Notes: generated by a model from the letters alone, not told the origin. Positions 1-9,110 are shown, counted from the stretch's first letter. The stretch: DNA of 23,151 nt from Sphaerosporella brunnea (GCA_008704415.1 VXIS01000513.1:1-23151), one strand, 5' to 3'. Made by a program: numbers and translations.

Positions 1-31
1 TTCCGGTATAACAGTCGGGTGCAACGTGACA

Positions 32-252
32 TGAGTTATTTTGTACCCTGGAAAAAACCTTTTTACTAAGGGAACCGGCAACTGACAAATTTTGCCTTAC
101 AACTCACAGTGAATAACCTGCGACAACAGCAAGGTGTTAGACCAATTCTGTTGTCAGTTTATTCATTGTTTTGCCCCTTAGACTAGGAGTACGAGTGGTG
201 AGTTATTTTGTCCCCAGAAAAGAACACTTTTACTATGTGTTCTGGCAATTAA
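32..252. repeat. Pair of diverged direct repeats, unknown origin
   Basis: Two diverged copies of about 55 bp start at 32 and 199. Both open with TGAGTTATTTTGT, followed by an A-rich run, TTTTACTA, and a GGAACCGGCAA or GTTCTGGCAA segment. They lie just upstream of the gag relic and may belong to the 5' part of that retroelement, but no complete LTR, primer binding site or target duplication can be seen. The remainder of 1-430 has no coding signal that I recognise. Confidence 0.4.
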
Positions 253-431
253 CTTCATTACCACCTTTATTACGTATGTATTGTAACTCTCACGTTACAA
301 CATAATAAAGTCAACTCCATGCTGATTATACAGCCTCACTGTCTATAATCATCAACGTCACCAAACCGTTAAGTAACCATTAAGGTGGTGTAGGCATAAC
401 TGGTAAGGGGGTACCATAAATGATACTGTGG

Positions 432-1185
432 GAGGTGGGTGTAACACTCACTCAACTTAAGAACCATATTGTTCCATTCACAGGAGTCAACCGATATTGG
501 GATGATTGGTATAAGATCTCCCCAATTCGAAATGGCACAGTTGACCGTATCAATGCCACTGCTATTCGGCTAGAAAAGGTAGCAGCTTAAATTGGGAATG
601 CCATCAACACTCAGGTCAAAAATCCAGCGATTTTTGGATGTGATGCGCCTCGACGTTCGCTACGCAGTCGAACCTGAGGTTGTGGATCAATCGACAGCCC
701 GATGGAAAGACATCAAGAGGCTAGCTGAACGAAAGAATGCAGACCTCTTCCACGCAGGGAAATATGGACGACTACAACAATCCAATCGAAATGGACAACA
801 CTATTCCAGCAATGCTATGAATCCTCAGTTCAAAAAGAACAACAATAGCTCCGGACAAGGAAACCAAGGAAGGAACAACAAACAATACATGAATCTTTCA
901 GACCAGGAGAAAGCGCAACTCCGACAAGAAAAGAAGTGCTTGTATTGCAAGAAGGCTAGACTCTTCATCAATGACTGCAAAGCCAAACAGAGTAACCAGC
1001 AACAAGACAAATGGGTTCAATCAGCAAGAACCACCGTCAACATTATGAAAGACAACTTACCAGCAACTGTAGAAGAATTCATTGAAACTGCAGGATCAGA
1101 AAATCCAGCCATCCCTCCTACACTACACACTCATAGCGCTTCGTAACGCCAAGCCGATACGTGCGCTTCTCTCATTGGACGAAAA
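432..1185 (+). pseudogene. Ty3/gypsy-type retrotransposon gag-pro relic
   Basis: This is a decayed Gag of an LTR retrotransposon; an intact copy would form the particle shell that packages element RNA. From 432 the frame reads as a Gag-like helical region (for example NRYWDDWYKI) up to a TAA at 588-590. The similarity continues in the next frame after an extra base in the A run at 618-622, through a polar Gln/Asn-rich stretch to the nucleocapsid knuckle at about 937-980. The knuckle has the three Cys of CX2CX4HX4C, but the His is replaced by Leu. Near 1120 the reading shifts again to a segment ending in LRNAKPIRALL, resembling the approach to the retroviral-type protease active site; the catalytic Asp-Ser/Thr-Gly is absent and similarity stops. 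One nonsense codon, two frameshifts and loss of the His show that the copy is dead. Assignment to Ty3/gypsy rather than another LTR clade rests on the overall pattern. Confidence 0.7.
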
Positions 1186-1248
1186 CCCCCATTGCGAAAA
1201 CCACAAAACTTCACGCTCGCCTCCGGGCACCTAAACGCGTCCGCCACC

Positions 1249-1827
1249 ATGGACGACGCCGTCAGGGAGGTCATGATGATGACCCCCCCTGATGCCCCGG
1301 CAACCGCCGCCGCCCCCGTCCCGACTGCACCGACCACTGCCGCCGCGCCCGACGCGACCGCCGCCCCCGTCGGGACTGCCCCGACCATGACCACTGCCTC
1401 CACGCCTGACGCGACCACCGTCGCTATTCCTCCTGCAGCCGCGATCAAATCTGGTATCCGCGCACCGATGCGGATTTTCGCGCCTGCCGAGGCACCCCCC
1501 GCCCGTCCAACGCCCGACGAGCGCAAAAAGTGCCCGCTTCGTTTCAGCGACCTGGACCCTCAACCGGAGGTGCTGTCGAACGGCCAAATCCTTGCCGCTC
1601 TGGCCAGGATAGAGGCCAGAATAGACGCGACTGCGGAGGCTGGACGCGTCCGTCTTGAGACCGCCCTGCGCGAGCAGGCGGCTTTCCATCTCCAGATCCT
1701 ACAGGACGCCATCGGCATCCTGACAGCCAGAATCGCGCTCCTGGAGCGTACCTCCACCCGGGCCGCCTCCACAGCCACCGACTCCGCCAGCCGGCGAGTC
1801 AACTTGAGGGTACCGGCGGCGAGTTGA
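1249..1827 (+). CDS. Ala/Pro-rich protein with C-terminal coiled coil, unknown function
   Basis: A 192-residue protein that I do not recognise. The ATG at 1249 sits in the ideal context GCCACCATGG, and the frame is open to the TGA at 1825-1827. Residues 1 to about 85 are low-complexity Ala/Pro/Thr with a methionine run near the start. Residues 85-115 contain a charged segment (DERKKCPLRFSDLDPQPE). Residues 115-175 form an uninterrupted amphipathic helix with leucine, isoleucine and alanine at heptad positions, predicting a coiled coil. No signal peptide or membrane segment is visible. The GC-rich coding sequence differs sharply from the AT-richer gag relic just upstream, so the two are separate units. 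A G-rich tract starts a few bases after the stop. It could be a real small host gene or a reading frame from an unrecognised element. Confidence 0.5.
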   Translation: MDDAVREVMMMTPPDAPATAAAPVPTAPTTAAAPDATAAPVGTAPTMTTASTPDATTVAIPPAAAIKSGIRAPMRIFAPAEAPPARPTPDERKKCPLRFSDLDPQPEVLSNGQILAALARIEARIDATAEAGRVRLETALREQAAFHLQILQDAIGILTARIALLERTSTRAASTATDSASRRVNLRVPAAS

Positions 1828-1905
1828 GAGGGGGAGCGGGGAGGGGGGGGGGGTGGTTGTAGGAGGGGGGGAGCGGGGTGGATTTAGGACGGAGAGTCAA
1901 CGTGA
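1828..1905 (+). repeat. G-rich low-complexity tract
   Basis: Directly after the stop at 1827 there is a tract dominated by G runs, including one of ten or more G and another of seven, mixed with GGAGCGGGG motifs. G-quadruplex formation is plausible from composition. Confidence 0.6.
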
Positions 1906-1909
1906 GGGT

Positions 1910-2040
1910 ACTGGCGGCGAAACCTCGTACTATCTAGAAAGCTCGAATGACTCGAGTCCAACTCGGGATCAAAATTGTTTCCATCGAGCGCACTCGAGCT
2001 CAAAAATACATAGACTCGAGCCGGCTCCGCTCGTGCGCAA
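1910..2040 (-). repeat. CTCGAG-rich hAT-like end, inverted copy of 7826-7949
   Basis: About 120 bp match the reverse complement of 7826-7949, including a shared GCTTTCTAGATAG core, several CTCGAG palindromes and the terminal motif GCGCACGAGCGGAGCCGGC. The same terminus bounds the element at 21745-22587. This copy is a lone end: no partner terminus or target duplication was found. Confidence 0.6.
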
Positions 2041-2049
2041 CAACTCGCC

Positions 2050-2560
2050 TGAAACCAACCTGCCAAGCGTGGACTAAACTGAGCGGATCACCGCGAGGAC
2101 TGAGGCGTTTCTTCACGCACAGCACAGCCCAAACCTCCATCCGTCTATTCAACTGCGACCACGTTGAGTTGCTGGAGCCAGAGCGAATGTAGCATCTCCT
2201 GAAGCACTGTAATCTCAGCATGGCTATCCCGATGCCGAATTTTCTCGCACTCCCAGGCGTTGCTAGGTTCGTCGCTGAGCTGGCATCCACGTTCGTCAAA
2301 GGTGATTTCCGCGCTGGGAACACCCGCCCGGCTCCGCAGACATCGCGGGTGTTGGCAAAACTTCCAGCGCCATTTTTGCGAGATTCTTACACCTAGGATC
2401 AGCTCAATCGCGCGCCGAGTATGCAATGCTGAGGAACATGGACCGCAGAGGACGAAGCGCAGACACGGGGAAGACTTCATCGTCAAAGGTAATCGATGGA
2501 GTGAGTTTCCCAAGGCAGCTGCAATTGTCAGTTTCGATTGGCTGGACCGTCCACAATAGC
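2050..2560. other. Intergenic stretch, no gene recognised
   Basis: No frame here has a start, convincing composition and known motifs together. The minus strand at 2145-2513 stays open for 122 codons and reads partly like degraded protein, but no ATG-started gene or family is recognisable. It may be a relic. Confidence 0.4.
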
Positions 2561-2574
2561 ATAATTCCCAGTCG

Positions 2575-2680
2575 ATGTGTGACGGAAATCCTACGGACTA
2601 TCCAACCCACTATCCAAACCTCGCGTACTGTCGTGCGGGCGCATGGTTCGAATTCTGACGATCTCCTCTCTTTCCCCCTT
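2575..2680 (+). repeat. Short dispersed repeat with Pol III B-box-like motif
   Basis: The 50 bp from GAAATCCTACG onward are nearly identical to the block at 14100-14150. Both copies are followed, at different distances, by a B-box-like motif (GGTTCGAATTC here near 2646, GGTTCAAATTC near 14236) and a C/T-rich tail. This fits a tRNA-derived SINE family, with the copy here deleted for about 75 bp relative to the other. No convincing A box was found. Confidence 0.4.
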
Positions 2681-2689
2681 TACATCTCT

Positions 2690-3105
2690 CCACCTCCACT
2701 CGACCTTCCCCGACCGGGTGAATACCGCGTTTGCATCTGCGCTGCTTCCCCGTCATCCACGTTGTCATCCTCGCTGCTACCGCTCCCAAAAGCGATGGTT
2801 ACAGCTGTTACCGCCTGCGCAGTCGCTGGCAACCGGGCGAATAACTGCGGTTAGAACAGAGCTGAGGCGGTCAACCATTCTAATGTTGAAGTTCCCCGTT
2901 TCATTGATGAATTTCGGGGTCTCCGGAGAGGTCGCCGTCAACAGGCAATCGCTGTGAAGACGAAAGTGGTTGCTAGTGAGGGAACGAACTCCTACTGCAA
3001 ATACCAAAGGCGGTCGAGGCGTCCGGGTGGCTTAGGTAGACGCGGCGCGAGGGGATGTGGGTCAGGTTCCACCAGTAGAAGAGTGTTGACGATAGGATTC
3101 GCGCA
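2690..3105. other. Pyrimidine-rich intergenic DNA, no gene recognised
   Basis: A C/T-rich stretch follows the SINE-like repeat. Open frames on both strands overlap each other and lack recognisable domains, and none was accepted as a gene. Confidence 0.4.
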
Positions 3106-3109
3106 GGGA

Positions 3110-3535
3110 CACTAAGAACGTAGGTGAAGAGATATATTGCAAGGTTACAGAGCTAAGTGCAAGTTTGCTGCTCCCTTAAGAGGCAGAAACGAGCACTAGT
3201 ATGGTGCAGGCGGCCTTAAACCGACCCGTCGACCGTGGTAGAGACGGCAACGACTGTTTATAATAAACTGATGACCACGTGAGAACTCTGGGGAAACAGC
3301 CCTCCCGTCCCCTAAATAAGATGCGCTCTGTACGGTGGAGGCGCTTGCTTCCCCAGTCGCGCAATCTTGTGATGTTATTGAAGTCGGGGAAATTTTGGCG
3401 ACAGGTTGGTTTAAGGCCGCCTGCACCATATATCACTAGTCTATACTCGGATCTTACATAGAGGGTAGAGTGACGTTGTCACCGTCACTCTATACCCAAC
3501 GCTCCCTCTATCTGAGCATAAACTCTGCCTCGTAA
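3110..3535 (+). repeat. LTR-like dispersed repeat, copy A, split by a MITE
   Basis: The sequence from CACTAAGAACGTAGG through GAGCACTAGT (3110-3200), continued after an insertion from CACTAGTC and CATACTCGGATC-like sequence (3434-3535), matches copies near 4753, 7942-8030 (minus) and the pair 14041-14098 plus 11799-11869 (minus). It contains a perfect 10-bp inverted repeat TAGAGTGACG / CGTCACTCTA at 3466-3475 and 3483-3492. The longest copy extends upstream for about 330 bp, which would fit a solo LTR, but the termini are not defined. Confidence 0.6.
3201..3433. mobile_element. 233-bp MITE inserted in LTR-like repeat
   Basis: The inverted ends are about 25 bp long: ATGGTGCAGGCGGCCTTAAA on the left (3201), and on the right GTTTAAGGCCGCCTGCACCAT followed by ATAT. 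A CACTAGT target duplication flanks both sides (3194-3200 and 3434-3440). The related repeat copy at about 4853 has the uninterrupted site. No coding capacity. The roughly 7-bp duplication does not assign a superfamily securely; a Mutator-like duplication would be 8-11 bp. Confidence 0.75.
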
Positions 3536-3559
3536 ATGGCATATCCATATCCTCCTGTG

Positions 3560-4540
3560 TCCGTCAGTCCTCTCTTTGTCCTTATCTTAGTCTTTTGAAC
3601 TCATCAAATCAACCGCCTTGACGAATGCGGCGTGCTGAACAAGGCGTCTTTCGGCCGGTTTGGTCTCGCTCGGACTTTCTGGTGGTCCCGTCATTGCATG
3701 CTTTCTCCGAGGCCAAATTCTCCGGCTCCATTTGCCTCTCGTAGTTATCTTCCGTTTCGACAGAAGCCCCTTTTTCTTGTCTGGGGCTTCGTCCTCCTCT
3801 TTCGCTGAATCGTCTGGCTGTCGTACCCAGCCGTCTTTGCGGTAGAGGCAGCTCTCTCCGGTTCTTCGGCTAAATGAGCCCTGTCTTCGGCAACTCTAGC
3901 TTTCGTCGTTGTCATCTCCCCCTTCGGCGAAGACTCCCAGCAGATTGACACTTTGTCCAGCTCCGTCCGCCTCTTGTATCCCACTTTGTCTTCGGCGAAA
4001 ACGAGCATTCTTGACGGCGAATTCGGCCCCATCCGCCTCTGATATCCGGTTATCTTCTGGATAGAAATGGCTCTGTCTTTGGCGAAAGCAGCTCTCTCCA
4101 GCTCTCTCGGTCTCCGGCGACACCAGGTCGGTTTTGCTCTCTTTCGTTTACGGCTTCCCTACGGTATCGGTTTCAGGTTCTCAAAGTCGTCCTTCCGTTG
4201 ACGGCTTTTCTTCGGTCTCGGTCTCAAGTCGTCCTTTCGTTGACGGCTTCTCTCAAACCTCAGTTGTTTTGAGCCCACAACTTCAGGCTTTCGGTGAGCT
4301 ATAATCGTTTCACGGCGATCCCTCAAACGGTTCTGCAAGCTCCTTCGGAGAGCTAAAACCGCTTTTCTTCCGTCTGGAAACGACCCTCAAGATCCAGTTG
4401 TCTTGACCCCCACAACTTCAGGGGTTTCGTAAGCTTCAGTCGTTTCGATTCGCGAACGGCTCGTCAAGCTTCAGTTGTCTTAAGCCCACAACTCAGGCTG
4501 TCCGCTGCTCAAATCGCGTCCGCAGCGGCTCCAGCTGTAT
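3560..4540. repeat. Degenerate C/T-rich tandem repeat region
   Basis: Two imperfect repeat types follow one another. From about 3860 to 4110 the motif CTTCGGCGAA recurs, with units around GAGGCGGA on the minus strand. From about 4258, 4390 and 4455 come three units of about 40 bp built on AGTTGT-N-TTGANCCC-ACAACT, each of which can fold as a short hairpin. The minus strand is open for 95 codons at 3745-4032 with Lys/Glu/Arg-rich sequence, but no start context or known family supports a gene. Confidence 0.45.
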
Positions 4541-4910
4541 ATGCCAACAGCTCTGGGTCCGCGCTGCTTAAACTTGTCGAATGGCAGCGCGTTTTCAGAC
4601 CTTGTCGCGGCGTCTCTTTTCGCGTCTGCGCTTCTGGAGCGGCGCTCGTATAGACCTTCGTCGTCGCGTCTCTTCCTGGGATGTTGTCTGTTCTTAGTGA
4701 TGTCAAAGCGCCGGGCTTATAACCTGTTGGCAGCCAGTTTATACACAGCGGACACTAAGAACGTAGGTGACAAGGTCATATCGAAAGAAACGGAGCTAAG
4801 TGCGAGTTGCTGCTCCATCAAGAGTCAAGAGGCAAAAACGAGCACTAGTATGTCAACGGTTCATCATACTCGGATTCACCAGAGAGTCATACTCTATGTC
4901 TCAACATCTC
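4541..4910 (+). repeat. LTR-like dispersed repeat, copy B (longest)
   Basis: About 200 bp from ACAGCTCT at 4541 onward match the reverse complement of 8040-8230 (shared blocks include CGTCTCTTCCTGGG and CTGTTCTTAGTGA). The match then runs into the same CACTAAGAACGTAGG block found at 3110. Unlike the other copies it has no insertion at the GCACTAGTATG site near 4853. Length and arrangement suggest a solo LTR, but no TG...CA ends or flanking duplication could be confirmed. Confidence 0.55.
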
Positions 4911-5190
4911 TAACATTCCAGGACCGCAGGTCGTGACTGGGTATTTGCTTTCTGCTCGCCGACTTCTACCATGTCATTGTGAGTGACGTCGACTTTCATC
5001 CGTACTGCGGAAGAATGCATCCCTTTCGCTCTCTCTCCTCGCCCTTTCTCCCGTCCCGGCGGCTACCTCTACCAGTGGGCGGTGTGTACTCCACGCCGAG
5101 AAGAAACACTGTCAAGTCCGTGCTGGAAGCGGCACTAACTAGACTTTCAATGGGCCGGTTGATATCGCAAGCGATTCTGACGGCGGCAGG
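4911..5190. other. Intergenic, no feature recognised
   Basis: Mixed-composition DNA between the LTR-like repeat and a hAT end. No gene, promoter or repeat is supported. Confidence 0.4.
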
Positions 5191-5350
5191 CAGGGGTCCC
5201 AATAGTCCGGGCGCCCGCCAGTCCAAACGGGGCCCGACGGAGTGGGTCAGGTCGGGCCAACGGTTGGTGCAGCCTGATAGGTTCGGGCCGAGGTTCACAG
5301 AGCCTAGATATCTGATCGGTGCCGCCCGGGCCCGGCGATCCAGGGCGACG
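5191..5350 (+). mobile_element. Truncated hAT-type end
   Basis: The terminus CAGGGGTCCCAATAGTCCGG closely resembles the complete hAT element end at 12956 (CAGGGGTGCCAATAGAC). It is followed by a similar GGGCC-rich subterminal region. No matching right end or second copy of the flanking 8 bp (5183-5190) was found, so only one end remains. Confidence 0.5.
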
Positions 5351-5393
5351 CCAAAAGCGCAGATCGTCGTCATGGTCGGGCTCTCCCGGCGGT

Positions 5394-5723
5394 TCACGAA
5401 AATGTGCGGTGCCGAATGCAATCAAAAACCTTGTTGATCCCCCGCACTTTTGCGGTCGGCAGCATCCAATCATTGCACCACGGGTGTGAGCCGGTGTTTT
5501 TATGTCCAAACAATACAGTGCTGACTACCTTCCTAGAAGCCATTACACCATCACATACCAGCGGTCTAAGCTGGGTGACGATGTCATTGAAGCGATCGAA
5601 TGTCGGAAATCTTGGGTGAGGGAAGATTTGGTTTAGGGAGCGGGCTCTCAAATTCGCCAGGTCGAAGCAATGATGATTGATTTGGAACAGCGGGCCGCGG
5701 AAATGGCAGTACGATTTCTTTAT
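5394..5723 (-). pseudogene. Possible gene fragment next to a MITE
   Basis: The minus-strand frame from about 5723 down to the stop at 5394 reads as ordinary globular protein, for example LNQIFPHPRFPTFDRF. There is no family I recognise. Upstream the frame runs straight into the MITE at 5727, so any original 5' end has been displaced or lost. It could be the 3' end of a host gene cut off by the MITE or a chance frame. Confidence 0.3.
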
Positions 5724-5726
5724 GTA

Positions 5727-6122
5727 AAGTCCCGACCAACTTGATGGTGGACCCCACTCGATAGTGGATTGATACGTAAGAGATAATACACGCGGCAATC
5801 TCGATTCCCCGTGCCCGTCGAGTGAGATTCTGCGGTTGTGCCCGCCACCACAAGACCGCCTTCCTGCCTTGCACCCAACAAAAAAGCCCGGGAAGTAAGA
5901 TAAATTGCACGATTGGCATCAAAGATTCAGGCGAGGTGAGAAGCATAAAAACTGGGCGTAGCCACAGCCATAGAGCGCGATAATATATTTGTTACTTTTC
6001 CTTCATTGTTGTATTTTCTCGTGCAGGTTATCACTGTGGGGAATTGAGATTGCAGCGTAGATTATCTCTTTTCTTATCAATCCACTATCAAGTGGGGTCC
6101 ACCATCAAGTGGGTCGGGACTT
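5727..6122. mobile_element. Mariner/pogo-type MITE (396 bp)
   Basis: Nearly perfect inverted repeats of about 50 bp, beginning AAGTCCCGACC and containing TGATGGTGGACCCCACT and ATAGTGGATTGATA, lie at the two ends. A TA dinucleotide flanks each side (5725-5726, 6123-6124), the classic Tc1/mariner target duplication. The 300-bp interior is AT-rich and has no transposase, so the element is non-autonomous and would need a source transposase elsewhere. Confidence 0.85.
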
Positions 6123-6383
6123 TAGTCCTTTCCTGTTTGTTGAAGCAATGATTCGTGATGTGCCTGGCGGGCTCTGCAGGCACCGGAATTTTCTTTACCT
6201 GATCGGGCCCTGTAGGCACCTGGGTCTCGCTCATCGTCTTTCATTGAACGCTGTAAGGTTTTATATGTATACCGCACCGCCAGACAGCGCACAGCCAATG
6301 TCAACAGTCCAACCAGCCCCACGCATTCCAGCAGCCAAACCACCCGACGCATCTTTTCAGCAGCCCAACCAGCCAAATCCAAC

Positions 6384-7589
6384 TCAATGAGAACGGCACC
6401 CTTGCGGCCGACTTTTCAGGAATGCACCGATGTACTCCTGCAATGCGAGGCCAATGCCCAGTGTGATCCCCAGAAGCAGCCATTCGGAGCCCTTTAACTT
6501 CTGTATGGTCATCAAGTCAAAGTCTTGCTCCATCAGGATATTTCCAGCGCGTTTGATCGAATCTACGCGTTCCGGATCGTCAACAACTAGAGCAATGTAC
6601 CATTCAAGGTACTCCCGCAGCAGGAGAGACGCCTGATCACCGGGGCGGAGAGAGAGGGTTGTCAAAGTGACTGGTAGGCTTCCGGTGGCGACCTCCGGTC
6701 GGACAGCCTCCATGCCAGCAGCGGTGCGTTCCTCCGCAGCAGTGTCAGCAGACTGAGGCGGCGATCTGCTCGGCGCTGGCAACACCTCTGGAGAGCCACG
6801 AAACGTGACCACAACTCCTGAGCCTGAGTCGCTCTGTTTCCAGGCGATCTCCATGCTTGTGTGCATAGAACAATCGACGAAAATGGACCTGGTCTTTTTA
6901 CGAACCGACGCCGGTGCCGGGGTGACGGCGGTTTTGCCCGTGCCCTTCTTTTTCAGCTGTCGAGCCATCTGCTGATGATGTCAGAGCGACTGCTGTTGGT
7001 CGTTGGGGTCTGGGGGGTTCACCTTGCGCTGGGCTATGCGCCTAGCGTGGCGCACGGCTTTCCTGGACATAGACGCAGTAATGCTGGGCGCAGAGGGGAC
7101 TGTTGTGTAGTTGTCAGGCAAGGCTCGGTAGAGTGGAAGAGGTAGTTAGATACCGGTGGCTTCAACATCCGAAGCGGCAGTCGCAACAACGTCAGCAGCG
7201 TCCACAGAGGGTACTATTGGTTGGTTGTCAGTCCAAGCTCGGTAGAGTGGAAGAGGTAGTTAGATACCGGTGGCTTCAACATCCGAAGCGGCAGTCGCAA
7301 CAACGTCAGCAGCGTCCACAGAGGGAACTATTGGTTGGTTGTCAGTCCAAGCTCGGTAGAGTGGAAGAGGTAGTTAGATACCGGTGGCTTCAACATCCGA
7401 AGCGGCAGTCGCAACAACGTCAGCAGCGTCCACAGAGGGAACTATTGGTTGGTTGTCAGTCAAAGCTTGGTAGAGTGGAAGAGGCAGTTAGATACCGATG
7501 GCTTGAGGTGTTTCGCCTTTCGCAACGGGAGCCTCGCTAGCGGCGTCATCAGCACGAGCGCATGCCTCAATTGATCCGGATTCAGCCAT
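6384..7589 (-). CDS. Six-exon gene with triplicated 60-nt exons and C-terminal SAM-like domain
   Basis: Predicted 311-residue protein, family not recognised. Exons on the minus strand: 7496-7589, 7382-7441, 7268-7327, 7154-7213, 7023-7099 and 6384-6968. All five introns (7442-7495, 7328-7381, 7214-7267, 7100-7153, 6969-7022) are exactly 54 nt, begin GTATCT or GTGAAC, end AG and contain CTGAC near the acceptor. Splicing removes every internal stop and keeps one frame. Residues 1-31 are a short lead. Residues 32-91 are three copies of a 20-residue Ala/Val/Asp unit beginning VPSVDAADVV. Residues 92-130 are Arg/Lys-rich and could act as a nuclear localisation signal. Residues 150-215 are Pro/Ala/Glu linker. 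Residues 234-303 are an all-helical segment ending GITLGIGLALQEYIGAFL, reminiscent of SAM domains, which mediate protein binding. A shorter product starting at the in-frame ATG at 6968 is possible. The exon structure is well supported; the domain call is tentative. Confidence 0.75.
7154..7495 (-). repeat. Three 114-bp tandem units, each one exon plus one intron
   Basis: The unit is a 60-nt exon plus a 54-nt intron. The exon copies at 7382-7441, 7268-7327 and 7154-7213 differ by one silent base. The introns at 7328-7381 and 7214-7267 are identical; the intron at 7442-7495 differs at three positions. A partly matching fourth intron lies at 7100-7153. Because the exon starts and ends in phase 1, copy-number change adds or removes exactly 20 residues. 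Confidence 0.9.
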
Positions 7590-7682
7590 GGTCAAGGGAA
7601 AGAAAGAAGGGACGAAAGAAGACGAATTGCTGTCTATACGTATTGCTGTATGTCCAAGTGTTGATTGCGAGGAACGGAGCCT

Positions 7683-7723
7683 AGCGCTTGGTTCTGCCTT
7701 TTAAGAGGCACAACCAAGCGGCT
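7683..7723 (-). promoter_or_regulatory. Quasi-palindrome upstream of the six-exon gene
   Basis: AGCGCTTGGTTCTGCC pairs with GGCACAACCAAGCGGCT across a short TTTTAAGA centre, about 95 bp upstream of the ATG at 7589. On the minus strand the centre reads CTTAAAAGG, which could serve as a TATA-like element inside a cruciform or dyad binding site. The role is inferred from position only. Confidence 0.4.
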
Positions 7724-7786
7724 AAATTACCTCTAACCCTAGGGTAATTCTACACATACTCTAGTTCTATTTTGTTACACCCGTTC

Positions 7787-8228
7787 ATACTCGGATCTCT
7801 ATTGAGCAAAGCAGCATTCCACCTAGTGTTGCGCACGAGCGGAGCCGGCTCGAGTCTTTGTATTTTGGCGCTCGAGTGCGCTCGATCGAAAATTTTTTGA
7901 GCTCGAGTCGGACTCGAGTCATTCGAGCTTTCTAGATAGCACGAGGTTTCTGCCTCTCAAGGGAGCAGCAACTTGCACTTAGCTCTGTACCTTGCAATAT
8001 ATCGCTTCACCCACGTTCTTGGTGTGTACTGCGTGAAACCTATCACCAACAGGTGATGAGCCCGGCGCTACGACGTCACTAAGAACAGACAACCCAGGAA
8101 GAGACGGGACGACGAAGGTCGACACAGGCGCCGCTGCAGAAGCGCAGACCCGGAAAGTGAAGTCGCGACAAGGTCGGAAAACGAGCTGCTGTTCGAAAAG
8201 CTGGAGCAGCGCGGACCGAGAGCTGTCG
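7787..8228 (-). repeat. LTR-like dispersed repeat, copy C, interrupted by a hAT-like end
   Basis: 7942-8228 is the reverse complement of the 4541-4840 repeat. It is interrupted at 7826-7945 by a CTCGAG-rich block starting TAGTGTTGCGCACGAGCGG, the terminus also seen at 21745. The CATACTCGGATC motif at 7787 lies in the orientation opposite to that expected, so the copy is rearranged. Confidence 0.55.
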
Positions 8229-8639
8229 GTATATATATATGTTCTATCCTGCCGCGCGGATTTTCCTGGCGACCGCGAGGCTGGCCAGCTGACCAACTGG
8301 CCCATTTTCTCGGCTGGCCAGCCAGCCCGCATGATCAAAATTTAGTGCGTACTGCCGGTAAAATATCTGATGGGCAGGCCGGACAATCGACTAGATTCCG
8401 GATCTGCTCGGCGGGCCGGACAATCGGCTAGATGCCGCTTCTGCTCGGCGCTCTGGACGCTGATTGTGGTCGTTTTCTTTTTAAAAAAGAAGCGCTTCTA
8501 TGTACAAAACAGAACTCTCTCAAGCTGTCTAAATACCTACTTCTTCCTCTGTCGGAGAACCCTTTGACGGTTCCGAGTTAAAAAGTTCCGGGGCAAGTTT
8601 CGTTTTTTCCCAACACCCACAGACTCTGCCGGCTCCAGA

Positions 8640-8825
8640 AATGACTCATCGAGACTTGAAAGTTCTGAATCCTCATCGCCCCCGCAACCCCCGCGGCCTC
8701 CTCAATCCTCACGGCCCCGTCAACCCCCGCGGCTCTATCAACCCCCGCGGCTCCACCATTTTCAACTTACACGGCTTTCTTGTGCATGCAGCCAGGAATC
8801 AAATTCCCAGTATGTATCCACAGTA
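8640..8825 (+). other. Short frame with repeated NPRG/NPHG motifs
   Basis: An ATG at 8641 opens a 61-codon frame encoding five to six NPRG or NPHG repeats of about 7 residues, reflecting a 21-bp-like CCCCGCGGC repeat in the DNA. It lies inside the 8236-9600 element. It is more likely a simple repeat than a gene. Confidence 0.3.
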
Positions 8826-9003
8826 AATGACGCAAAAATACTCCGGTTGGTGGCATTGTTGGCAGACATGGCGGCGTGGTGATGTGCGGGTCGGGGGCGG
8901 GGACGGCTGATGTGTAAGTCAGGAACAGGGACGACGGCCGGGGCGAAGAAAAAAAAATAAAAAAATATGTCACGGTAAGCCGTGGGCTAGCAACACAGAC
9001 GCT

Positions 9004-9110
9004 GCACCGTGGCCCGCCGCCGGTGGCGGGTTGGGTCCGGTCGCCGGCGGCGGGTTGGCTCCGCTCGCCCGGTCGCCGGCGGCAGATTGGCTCCGCTCGC
9101 CCGGCCGGGG
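9004..9110. repeat. GC-rich direct repeats
   Basis: Three imperfect units built on GTCGCCGGCGGC-GGTTGGCTCCGCTCGCCCG follow one another. They are absent from the related block at 18500-18716, so they expanded in this copy. Confidence 0.6.

Noticed and set aside
1231..1689. Minus-strand Gly/Arg-rich frames opposite the coiled-coil gene
   Set aside because: Low-complexity complements of the Ala/Pro-rich coding sequence.
7103..7540. Plus-strand 145-codon frame with three 38-residue repeats
   Set aside because: It is the antisense reading of the 114-bp exon-intron units. The minus strand gives perfect splice sites, phase and an ATG, so the plus-strand repeat protein is a shadow.
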